From assembly GCA_020639295.1 (NCBI GenBank), contig JACKGY010000020.1, forward strand, positions 1-33,382: DNA of 33,382 nucleotides, in the 5' to 3' direction. Below the pieces are notes generated by a model. It saw only the letters and a program-made list of their open reading frames with translations, made no database searches and had not been told where the DNA came from. This DNA is from Planctomycetota bacterium. GTDB taxonomy: Bacteria; Planctomycetota; GCA-002687715; DRQF01. The stretch's first letter is position 1. Each line of letters starts with the position of its first letter. Of the stretch, positions 14,823 through 22,599 are shown piece by piece. The position numbers and the translations under genes were made by a program.

Positions 14823-17396
14823 TCAATCCGCGGTCAGAAGGGCGCGCACTTCGGGACGGGCGAGGAAGTCGGCGAGTTCCGGTCGCGTGCCCAGCAGGCT
14901 CCGCGGTCGGAAGCCGCGCTCGAGGAGATCCTTCAGGGCGCCGATCGCGGCCTCGACCCGGCCGTCCCGCGCGTTCGCGATCAGCTCGATCAGGTAGGGG
15001 TCGCCGCTCCTCGGGTTGCGGGTCCGCGCGAGGCGGAGGTGGACGCGCAGGGGGCCGGAGTGCCCGCCCAGGAGCCCTTCCCAGGCGAAGTGGCAGCGAC
15101 CCAGGGCGAAGGCCCGGTTCTTGATTCCCTCCAGGTGCTCTCCCGGACTGGTGCCGGGACTCGCGGAGGCGAGGAGATCGCCGAGGGCGACGATCACCGG
15201 CGTGTCGTGGTGGTGACGACCCAGGTGGGCGAGGTAGCCGGCGTAGCGCTCGGTCTCCGGGCGATCCGAGAGCCGGCTCAGGCAGTCGTCGCCACGCTGC
15301 TGGCGTTCGGCCCAGACCGGGGCGTCCGCGAGAAAGCGACCGAGGGTCTCGTCGGTCTCGCCGAAGTGGAGCACCAGCTCCCCGGCGACCATCCGGCGGG
15401 CATCGTCGTCACCACAGTGGGCAACCCAGCGGTCGACGGCGGCCAGGGCCTGGTCGAGCTTGCGCTGGCCGCCGAGGCAGAGCGCGAGCTGGGCCCAAGC
15501 CTCGTCCGCGGCCGGCTGGAGGTCGGGGTAGAGGCTCACCTGGCCCTCGAGGATCTCCGCCGCCCGACCGTAGTGATCGCTGCCGCTGCCACGGAAGAGC
15601 GCCGCGAGTTCGAGCCGGGCCTCGGGCTCGGCCGGGTTGATCGTCAGCACCTGTTCGAGGCCGGTGATCGCCTCGGGCTTGCGGCCGGCCATGAGGTCGA
15701 CCCGGGCGAGGAGTCGGCGGCTGGCGAGGTGCGCCGGCGCCAGCTCGATCTGGCGCAGTGCCAGCTCGCGGACCGCATTCGGCTCCGGCAGTCGTCGGGC
15801 GGCGTTCTGCAGCCCGGCCAGGTCGCTCGTGGCGCTCGGGTCGGCGTCGGCGCTCGCCGCCGGCACCAGGCGACCACGCTGCTCGGCGAGATTCTCGGCG
15901 CTGAGCAGGAGCCGGTAGCGCAGGTCGACGCTGACGAAGGGGGAGCCGGCGACCCGGACGAGGGCTCGACCGGTCTCGCCGAGATCGAGGAGCTGGGCGG
16001 GGGCCCGGGCGGGATCGGCGGCCTCGTTGAGGCTTCTGGTCAGGGACTCGGCCCGGTCGCGGAGCTGGACCGCGTTGCTCTCCCGTTCGAGCTGACCGAG
16101 CAGGAGCCCGAGCGCGAGGACGCCGGGCACGAGCAGGAGCCAGGCGAAGCGGGGCTGGGCGGCGGCCTTGCCGGCCTGGCGGTCGCGCAGCGCCAGGGCG
16201 CTGAAGACCGCCAGCGGCACCAGGGTCGCCGGATGGCCGAGGCTGCCCCAGGTGAGCGCCATGGCGAGGAAGCCGGCCCAGGCCGCGAGGCTGGCGATGG
16301 CGGCGTCGCCGGCCGGGCCGACCCGCGTCGTCCGGCGCCAGAGGCCGCGGAGGACGAAGAAGAGGCCCAGGGCCGCGAGCAGGAGGCCCGGCAAGCCGGT
16401 CTCGGCGAACAGCCGCAGGTATTCGTCGTGGGGATTGCCGGCCCGGGTGCCGAGGCCCGAGATCCGCCACTCGCGGGCGCCCCGGTAGGCACCGTGCTCG
16501 GCGCCGAAACGGCCGGGGCCGACTCCGGTCAGGAGGTGATCACGGCCCATCGCGGCGGCGTCGCGCCAGAGCTCCAGACGGACCACGTTGGTCGGGTGCT
16601 CGACGTCGACGATGCTGCGCAGACGGTCGAGGAGCCGCGGCCCTCCGAGCCCCTGTTGGAGCACCACCGCGGCGACCAGGAGGCCGAGCGCGAGCAGGGC
16701 CAGGAGCCGACGCTCCGGTCCGCTCGGCTCGGTCCGGAGCCGGCGGCGCCTGAGCAGCACGAAGGCAAAGACGATCGCCGCCGCGCCGAGCCAGGCGCCG
16801 CGCGAGTCGGCGCCGATCAGCAGCCAGGCCAGCGGCGCGCCCAGGCCGAGCAGGAGAGCCAGGGCGATGGCGCGCGAGCGCCCGGCCAGGGCCAGGAAGA
16901 GGAAGGGCAGGCTGATCATCGCGCACTCGCCGACCAGGGCGGAGTTGCCCATGGTGGCGGTGATCTCGCGGGGGTGAACGGCGACCTCGGCGGGCCAGAG
17001 TCCGCCGCGGATCAGCCGGTCGGCGAGCAGGAGGAGGGCGGGGACGGCGGCCTGGAGCGGCGCCAGGCGGCGAGCGGCCAGGGGGCCCAGCGAGACGGCC
17101 GCCGCGAGCGCGACCAGGACGACGCTCAGCCAGCGGGCGCATTCGAGCAGGACGGTGGTCGGGTCGGCCGGTGCGGCCAGGCTCCAGAAGAGAGGCAGAC
17201 CCAGGCCCAGCCCGAGCAGGAGGACGAGGCGCCGCGGGCGGGCGAGCACCTCGAGCTTGCCGTCACGACCGGCCAGCGCCAGCGCGAGGAGCGCGATGGT
17301 GGCGGTGGCGGTCCAGCGCAGGAGTTCGGGGTCGACCAGCGAGGCCGTGGCCGAGAGCGGCAGGAAGAGGATCAGGATGACGAAAGGGGAGAGCAT
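14823..17396 (-). CDS. O-antigen ligase-like membrane protein with C-terminal TPR-like half
   Basis: The 857-residue protein starts with about 11-12 hydrophobic segments (residues 1 to about 440) typical of the O-antigen ligase/polymerase family. The signature is the large extracytoplasmic loop with WRDAAAMGRDHLLTGVGPGRF and then NPHDEYLRLFAETG, with H323 as the likely functional His. These enzymes transfer or polymerise undecaprenyl-linked glycans at the outer face of the inner membrane. The second half (about 460-857) is soluble and rich in helical pairs (PEAITGLEQVLTINPAEPEARLELAALF), read as TPR-like repeats. The fusion to TPRs is common in planctomycete and delta-proteobacterial relatives. 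GAGG lies 7 bases before the ATG, 54 bases after ftsY, with no terminator between, so it probably belongs to the ribH-nusB-ftsY transcript. The substrate is unknown. Confidence 0.88.
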   Translation of the reverse strand: MLSPFVILILFLPLSATASLVDPELLRWTATATIALLALALAGRDGKLEVLARPRRLVLLLGLGLGLPLFWSLAAPADPTTVLLECARWLSVVLVALAAAVSLGPLAARRLAPLQAAVPALLLLADRLIRGGLWPAEVAVHPREITATMGNSALVGECAMISLPFLFLALAGRSRAIALALLLGLGAPLAWLLIGADSRGAWLGAAAIVFAFVLLRRRRLRTEPSGPERRLLALLALGLLVAAVVLQQGLGGPRLLDRLRSIVDVEHPTNVVRLELWRDAAAMGRDHLLTGVGPGRFGAEHGAYRGAREWRISGLGTRAGNPHDEYLRLFAETGLPGLLLAALGLFFVLRGLWRRTTRVGPAGDAAIASLAAWAGFLAMALTWGSLGHPATLVPLAVFSALALRDRQAGKAAAQPRFAWLLLVPGVLALGLLLGQLERESNAVQLRDRAESLTRSLNEAADPARAPAQLLDLGETGRALVRVAGSPFVSVDLRYRLLLSAENLAEQRGRLVPAASADADPSATSDLAGLQNAARRLPEPNAVRELALRQIELAPAHLASRRLLARVDLMAGRKPEAITGLEQVLTINPAEPEARLELAALFRGSGSDHYGRAAEILEGQVSLYPDLQPAADEAWAQLALCLGGQRKLDQALAAVDRWVAHCGDDDARRMVAGELVLHFGETDETLGRFLADAPVWAERQQRGDDCLSRLSDRPETERYAGYLAHLGRHHHDTPVIVALGDLLASASPGTSPGEHLEGIKNRAFALGRCHFAWEGLLGGHSGPLRVHLRLARTRNPRSGDPYLIELIANARDGRVEAAIGALKDLLERGFRPRSLLGTRPELADFLARPEVRALLTAD

Positions 17397-17450
17397 CGTG
17401 ACCTCGGGCCCCGCAGTCCTGGTTACCGTGTCGGGCCGCTCGGCCGCGCG

Positions 17451-18368
17451 TCAGCTGAACAGCGCTTCGACGAAGGAGTCGGGATCGAATTCCTCGATGT
17501 CCTCGGCCTTTTCCCCGACCCCGATGAACTTCACCGGCACCGCGATCTCGTGCCGGATGCCGATGACGGCGCCACCCTTGGCGGTGCCGTCCAGCTTGGT
17601 GAGGAAGAGGCCGGTGACGTCGATCGCCTCGGTGAAGCGCCGGGCCTGTTCGATGGCGTTCTGGCCGTTGTTGGCGTCGAGGATGAGCAGGACCTCGTGC
17701 GGTCCGCCCTCGATCTTCTGGCTGATCACCCGCTTGATCTTCTCCAGCTCCTGCATCAGGTTCTTCTGGGTGTGCAGGCGGCCGGCGGTGTCGATGATCA
17801 CGTAGTCGGCCGCGCGCGCCCGGGCCGCGTCACAGGCGTCGAAGGCGACGCTGGCCGGGTCGGCGTTCTGGCCCTTCTTGACGATCTGCGCGCCGAGCCG
17901 GTCGGCCCAGATCGACAGCTGTTCGACCGCGGCCGCGCGGAAGGTGTCGGCCGCGCCGAGGACGACCTTCTTGCCGTCGCGAGAGAGGAGCTGGGTCAGT
18001 TTGGCGATCGAGGTGGTCTTGCCGCTGCCGTTGACGCCGGCGACCAGGATCACGGTCGGACCCTCGCTGGCGCGGCGGAGCCCGGGCCGCGAGTCGGCCA
18101 TGATCGCCTTCAGGGTCTCCTTGAGGAAGGCGAAGCACTCGTCCGTGGTCCTGATCCGCTTGTCCTTGTAGGCGGATTGGACCTCGTCGACGATCTTCTG
18201 CACCGTCGCCGGACCGATGTCGGCGGAGTAGAGGTACTCCTCCATCTGGTCGATCGTGTCCTGGTCGAGAGCCCGGCCGAAGGGCATGACCGCCTTGAGG
18301 CCGCCGAGGATCTTCTCCTTGGTCTTGGCCAGGCTCGCCTTCAGCTTCTCGGTGAACTTCTTGAACAC
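17451..18368 (-). CDS. ftsY: Signal recognition particle receptor FtsY
   Basis: FtsY is the SRP receptor GTPase that delivers ribosome-nascent chain complexes to the Sec translocon. The 305-residue protein lacks a long acidic A domain and starts with an amphipathic Lys-rich helix (MFKKFTEKLKASLAKTKEKI), then the N and G domains. G motifs are clear: GVNGSGKTT (111-119), DTFRAAAVEQL, DTAGR and TKLDGTAKGG. The GTG start lies 3 bases after the nusB stop, so the two are cotranscribed. The short form is normal in many bacteria. Identification against the related Ffh rests on the absence of an M domain and the DTFRAAA motif. Confidence 0.97.
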   Translation of the reverse strand: MFKKFTEKLKASLAKTKEKILGGLKAVMPFGRALDQDTIDQMEEYLYSADIGPATVQKIVDEVQSAYKDKRIRTTDECFAFLKETLKAIMADSRPGLRRASEGPTVILVAGVNGSGKTTSIAKLTQLLSRDGKKVVLGAADTFRAAAVEQLSIWADRLGAQIVKKGQNADPASVAFDACDAARARAADYVIIDTAGRLHTQKNLMQELEKIKRVISQKIEGGPHEVLLILDANNGQNAIEQARRFTEAIDVTGLFLTKLDGTAKGGAVIGIRHEIAVPVKFIGVGEKAEDIEEFDPDSFVEALFS

Positions 18369-18371
18369 CTG

Positions 18372-18788
18372 TCAGTCCCCGGTCTTGCCACTCTTCTTGC
18401 GGATGGTGTCCAGCACGCCGTTGACGAAGGAGCCCGAGGCCGCGGTGCTGAACTTCTTGGCCAGGTCCACCACCTCGTTGATGGTGACGCTGGCCGGGAT
18501 GTCCTCGCGGTGGAGGAGTTCGAAACTGCCCAGGAGGAGCAGGCAGCGGTCCACCACCGGCATCCGTCGCCAGGTCCAGTTGCGGGTCGAGCCCTCGACC
18601 AGCTCGATGATCTCGCCCCGCGCCCCGATCGAACCCTCGCAGAGCTCGCGGGCGAAGTCGATGGCGTCCTGGTTCTTCTCCTGGTCGCGGGCGAAGGACT
18701 CGAATTCCGTCATGTCGAATCGGTCGGCGAGGTCACGGCTGAACAGGTACTTCAGCGCGAGTTCGCGTCCGAGCGTGCGCTTCCTCAA
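18372..18788 (-). CDS. nusB: Transcription antitermination factor NusB
   Basis: NusB with NusE (S10) binds boxA RNA and supports antitermination of rRNA operons. The 138-residue length is normal. The N-terminus MRKRTLGRELALKYLF, the central IVELVEGSTRNWTWRRMPVVDRCLLLLGSFELL and the end with PASVTINEVVDLAKKFSTAASGSFVNGVLD follow the family, including the conserved D-R-C-LL and N-EVVDLAKKFS regions. It overlaps ribH by 4 bases and is followed by ftsY after 3 bases; the ribH-nusB pairing is widespread in bacteria and supports both calls. Confidence 0.95.
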   Translation of the reverse strand: MRKRTLGRELALKYLFSRDLADRFDMTEFESFARDQEKNQDAIDFARELCEGSIGARGEIIELVEGSTRNWTWRRMPVVDRCLLLLGSFELLHREDIPASVTINEVVDLAKKFSTAASGSFVNGVLDTIRKKSGKTGD

Positions 18789-19270
18789 GCTCGATCTCCC
18801 CGCGGCCGGCGGACGAGGGCGTTCAGACGCGCCATCTCGACCGCGGCGAGTGCCGCCTCGAAACCCTTGTTGTCGGGACCGTCACCCGCCCGCTCCAGGG
18901 CCTGCTCGGGGCGGTCGACCGTGAGCACGCCGAAGATGAAGGGCTTGCCGGCGTCGAGCGCGACCCGGGTGCAACCCTCGGTGACCGCCTTGCAGACGTA
19001 GTCGAAGTGGGCGGTGTCGCCGCGGATGACGCAGCCGAGACCGATCACCGCGTCGCAGTCGTCGCGGCCGAGCAGGGCCTGGCCCAGGAGCGGAATCTCC
19101 ACCGCGCCGGGCACCCAGACCTCGGTGCGGTCGAAATCGCGCAGGCCGGTCTCGGCGAGACCGCGGCGCGCGCCCTCGAGCAGCGCGCGGGTGACGAACT
19201 CGTTGAAGCGCGCCACGACGATGCCGATCCGCAGACCGTCGCCGTCGAGGGGGCCCTCGAGCATGGGCAT
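18785..19270 (-). CDS. ribH: 6,7-dimethyl-8-ribityllumazine synthase RibH
   Basis: RibH condenses 5-amino-6-ribitylamino-uracil with 3,4-dihydroxybutanone phosphate to give lumazine, the last-but-one step of riboflavin synthesis. The 161-residue protein has ARFNEFVT (20-27), the GAVEIP motif (55-60) and GLGCVIRGDTAHFDYV (77-92), with the catalytic H88 and the phosphate-binding R127, at the same numbers as in the Bacillus subtilis enzyme. ATG 19270 has AGAGGA 7 bases upstream; a second ATG six bases on is also possible. A candidate promoter lies at 19305-19333. No FMN riboswitch was recognised upstream, and the other rib genes are not in the window. Confidence 0.97.
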   Translation of the reverse strand: MPMLEGPLDGDGLRIGIVVARFNEFVTRALLEGARRGLAETGLRDFDRTEVWVPGAVEIPLLGQALLGRDDCDAVIGLGCVIRGDTAHFDYVCKAVTEGCTRVALDAGKPFIFGVLTVDRPEQALERAGDGPDNKGFEAALAAVEMARLNALVRRPRGDRA

Positions 19271-19304
19271 GTTCGTGTCCTCTGGTCCTCAGGTAAGGGG
19301 GCGA

Positions 19305-19333
19305 ATCCTAACGTCGCCTCCGGGGGGCGCCAA
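19305..19333 (-). promoter_or_regulatory. Candidate promoter of the ribH-nusB-ftsY operon
   Basis: On the minus strand TTGGCG (19333-19328), a 17-base spacer and TAGGAT (19310-19305) match four of six positions each. Transcription would start near 19298 and give a leader of about 28 bases before ribH. Its location in the 83-base gap after the RND operon fits the need for a separate promoter. Confidence 0.4.
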
Positions 19334-19353
19334 CCGGCGGACGGGTCCGCGGC

Positions 19354-22300
19354 TCAGAAGACCTCGTCGGGCTCCTCGGCCCCCGCCGGCAACGGCGCGA
19401 GCGGCCGTTCGATCGTTCGGGGGCGCCCGATCAGGATGCCGCCCAGGTCGAAGAGGGCGCGGCGGAAGTCGTCGAGCAGGGTGTAGACGATGGGGACCAC
19501 CACCAGCGTGGCGAGGGTCGAGACGGTCAGGCCGCCGATCACCGCCCGGGCCAGAGACTTGTAGGAGATGAAGGAGCCGGACGAGGCGGCCAGGGCCATG
19601 GGCACGAGGCCGACGACGGTCGTGGCCGTGGTCATCAGGATCGGCCGGAGCCGGCGGACACCGGCCTCGACCAGGGCCTCCCGGCGGCGGCAACCCTCCT
19701 GGGCCAGCCGATGGGCGGCGTCGAGGAAGACGATGCCGTTGTTGACCACGATCCCGATCAGCACGATGGCGCCGATCATGCCCATCATGTCGACCGGCGT
19801 GTTGGTGACGGTCAGGAACCAGAAGCCGCCGAGGAGGGCGAAGGGGATGGTGACGAAGACCGCCAGCGGCAGCACCACCGACTCGAAGAGCACGCCCATG
19901 AGGAGCAGGATCAGCACCATCGCCAGGTAGGCGGTGCCCAGGATCTGGGTCAACTGCTCGGCGAAGTCGGCGTCGCTGCTCTCGCTCCAGCTGTAGCCCT
20001 CCGGCAACTCGTAGTCGGACAGGACGCCGGCGATCGACCGCGACAGCTCGGGGCCCTTGCCGTCGAGCGTGTCCAGCTTGATCTGGATCGAGGACCGGCC
20101 GCCGCTCTTCTGGATCTCGCCGTAGCCCTTCGCATAGCGGACGTCGGCGACGTTCGCGAGCGGCTGGAAGCCGGTGCCCCCGTCCCAGATCGACATGCGC
20201 TCGAGATCCGCGACGGTCGTGTCGGCCGCGTCCTCGAACTCGATGATCATCGCCATCTTCTGGTCGCCGAAGTGGAAGTCGGGCAGGCGTTGGCCGCGGA
20301 TGCCGTACTGCACGGTCCCCATCAGGATGCGGGGCTTGATCCCGAAGAACTGCATGCGCTCGCGATCGGGCTCGATCACGATCTCCTCGGTGGCCTGGGC
20401 GACACCGCCGGAGACGCGGGTGATGCCGGGCAGGGTCGAGAGGCGGTCCTTGAGGTCGAGGCCGATCCGGTCGAGTTCCTCGATCTCGGGGCCGTAGATC
20501 GAGACCTGGTAGGAGGTCTCGTCCTCGTTCTGGCGGTCGATGCTGGCGGTGGCCTTCACCCCCGGGATCTTCGGCAGGGCCTCCTTCAGTTCCTTCACCA
20601 CCTTCTTGGTGTAGTCGGGATCGTCGTTCTCGAGCCCGGCGAAGATGGTGCCGCCGTCCTTGTCGAAGAAGAGCCAGGAGAAGGTGTAGCCGTCCTTCTG
20701 CCAGCGGCCCTCGAGCGTGCCGTAGAGGCGTTTGAAGACCTCGTTGGCGTCCGCCAGGGTGTAGTTGGAGTCGAGCTCGACGTTGATCACGATCCAGCCA
20801 CCCGACTCGTCCATGCTCTTGACCATCCGCGTCCGGTCGGCAAGGAGACCGCTGATCAGGCCGGCGGAACCGAGGGCGAGCGCGAGGGCGGCGAGGCGGT
20901 GATCGAGGGCCCAGCCGAGGAAGCGGCCCTGGAGGCGCTCGGCCATCCCGATCAGGACGCCGGCCAGACCGGCGAGGAGATGCAGGGGCAACAGCGGGGC
21001 GAGCAGGAGCGCCGGCAGGAGGCCCAGGTCGCGATTCCGGCCGCGGAGCCGGTCGAGGGCGCGCTCCAGGAGTCCGCGGTCGTCGCTCCGTCCGCCCTCG
21101 CGGTAGAAGACCACCGTGGCCAGGGGAATGAACAAAAGGGCGACCAGGAGCGAGGCCAGCACCGAGAAGCAGACCGGCAGGCCGATCGCCTTGGTGAAGA
21201 AGGATGCGTCGGCATTGGCATCCATGAAGATCAGCGGGATGAAGGCCACGACCGTGGTCAGGGTCGCCATGGTCACGGCCAGGGCCACCTCGGCGGTGCC
21301 CTCGAGGGCGGCGCGGCCGGCATCGAGCCCTTCCTGGCGCTTGCGGAAGATGTTCTCGACCACGACGATCGAGTTGTCGACCAGCATGCCGATGGCGATG
21401 GTGATGCCCATCATGCTGAGCAGGTTGAGGGTGCCGTCGCCGAAGTAGAGGGCGCCCATGGTGATCAGGAGCGAACTCGGGATCGCCAGCGTGATCACCA
21501 GGGTCATGCGGACCCGACGCAGGAAGAGGAAGAGGGGCAGGACCGCCAGCAGGCCGCCGATCGCCGCCGCCCGGACCAGGCCCTCGAGGGCCTTCTCGAC
21601 CACGCGGCCGAAGTCCCGCTGTTCGGGCTGGAACCACTCCCAGGTCTGCTCCATGACCCGTGGGTCGGTCTTGATCCGCTCCTCGAGCGCGGCGCGGACC
21701 CGGCGGCAGACCTCGACCGTGTTGGCGCCGGCCTCCTTGTTGACCGAGAACCAGACCGCGGTCTTGCCGTTGAGCCGGAAGACGAAGTCGCGCAGGGCCT
21801 GGGCCGAACTGATCTCGGCGATGTCGCCCAGCCGCAGTCCGGGTCGGACCGGGTAGTCGTTGAGCTCGTCCAGGTCGCGGAACCGACCGAGCGAGCGCAG
21901 GTAGTAGTAGCGTCCGCCTTCGCGGACGCGGCCGCCGACGATGTCGCGGTTGTCGCCGCCCAGGACCTGGGCCAGCTCGAAGAGCGATACGCCCTGGGCG
22001 GTGGCCCGGTCGCGGTCGACGTAGATCCGGATGGTCTCCTCGACGATGCCCTGGGCCGAGACCCGGGCGACGCCGTCGATGGCCTCCACCTTCTTGATGA
22101 TCTTCTCGTCGATCAGGAAGGAGGTGTCGCTCTCGAAGGGGCCGTCGAGCAGGATGCCGAACTGCATCGCCGGCAGGTCGGTGTCGAGGTTGAAGCGGAA
22201 GGTTCGGTACTCGCGCACGTCGTCCGGCCAGGACAGCTTGGCGACCTCCATGAGGTCGCGGACCTCGGCGAAGGCCTCGTCCGGGTTGCGGTCCTTGCCG

Positions 22301-22599
22301 AAGGTGATCGAGATCCGGGCGTTGTCCTTGGCCGAGACCGTCTGGAGCTTCTCCAGGCCGGAGATCTGGCGCAGCACCTCCTCGGTCGGCCGCGTCACCT
22401 GCTCCTCGACCTCGATCGGATTCGCGTTCGGCACCGGGATCACGATGGTGACGTTGCTGTTGACGAAACCGCGGGGCAGGAGCTCGAGCGGGATCCGCTT
22501 GGTGGCCAGGAAGCCGACCAGGACGGTGGAGCAGAAGACCATCAGGATGGTCACCGGGCGGCGCAGGGTCGCCCGGACGAAGGCGTTCATGCCGCTCAC
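19354..22599 (-). CDS. RND efflux permease, second of two
   Basis: This is an inner-membrane proton-driven transporter of the RND superfamily. From GTG 22599 it has 1081 residues: TM1 (about 13-31), a large periplasmic loop, TM2-TM6 with GMLVDNSIVVVEN (proton-relay Asp at about 408), a TM6-TM7 linker, a second large loop, and TM8-TM12 with the GIVVNNGIVFLDA and LRPILMTTATTVVGLVPMA motifs. The TM6-TM7 linker (about 505-590) carries an extra long hydrophobic stretch (LLPALLLAPLLPLHLLAGLAG). The start is chosen because GTGA overlaps the stop of the upstream permease and GGGAG lies 7 bases before it; an internal ATG nine bases on is possible. Substrate cannot be predicted; heavy-metal signatures of CzcA are not evident. 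Confidence 0.93.
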   Translation of the reverse strand: MSGMNAFVRATLRRPVTILMVFCSTVLVGFLATKRIPLELLPRGFVNSNVTIVIPVPNANPIEVEEQVTRPTEEVLRQISGLEKLQTVSAKDNARISITFGKDRNPDEAFAEVRDLMEVAKLSWPDDVREYRTFRFNLDTDLPAMQFGILLDGPFESDTSFLIDEKIIKKVEAIDGVARVSAQGIVEETIRIYVDRDRATAQGVSLFELAQVLGGDNRDIVGGRVREGGRYYYLRSLGRFRDLDELNDYPVRPGLRLGDIAEISSAQALRDFVFRLNGKTAVWFSVNKEAGANTVEVCRRVRAALEERIKTDPRVMEQTWEWFQPEQRDFGRVVEKALEGLVRAAAIGGLLAVLPLFLFLRRVRMTLVITLAIPSSLLITMGALYFGDGTLNLLSMMGITIAIGMLVDNSIVVVENIFRKRQEGLDAGRAALEGTAEVALAVTMATLTTVVAFIPLIFMDANADASFFTKAIGLPVCFSVLASLLVALLFIPLATVVFYREGGRSDDRGLLERALDRLRGRNRDLGLLPALLLAPLLPLHLLAGLAGVLIGMAERLQGRFLGWALDHRLAALALALGSAGLISGLLADRTRMVKSMDESGGWIVINVELDSNYTLADANEVFKRLYGTLEGRWQKDGYTFSWLFFDKDGGTIFAGLENDDPDYTKKVVKELKEALPKIPGVKATASIDRQNEDETSYQVSIYGPEIEELDRIGLDLKDRLSTLPGITRVSGGVAQATEEIVIEPDRERMQFFGIKPRILMGTVQYGIRGQRLPDFHFGDQKMAMIIEFEDAADTTVADLERMSIWDGGTGFQPLANVADVRYAKGYGEIQKSGGRSSIQIKLDTLDGKGPELSRSIAGVLSDYELPEGYSWSESSDADFAEQLTQILGTAYLAMVLILLLMGVLFESVVLPLAVFVTIPFALLGGFWFLTVTNTPVDMMGMIGAIVLIGIVVNNGIVFLDAAHRLAQEGCRRREALVEAGVRRLRPILMTTATTVVGLVPMALAASSGSFISYKSLARAVIGGLTVSTLATLVVVPIVYTLLDDFRRALFDLGGILIGRPRTIERPLAPLPAGAEEPDEVF

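Noticed and set aside
14799..19001. 1400-codon open frame on the plus strand opposite the ligase, ftsY, nusB and ribH genes
   Set aside because: It is antisense to four well-supported genes, has low-complexity Gly/Glu/Asp/Arg-rich translation and no family motif. High GC third positions keep antisense frames open.
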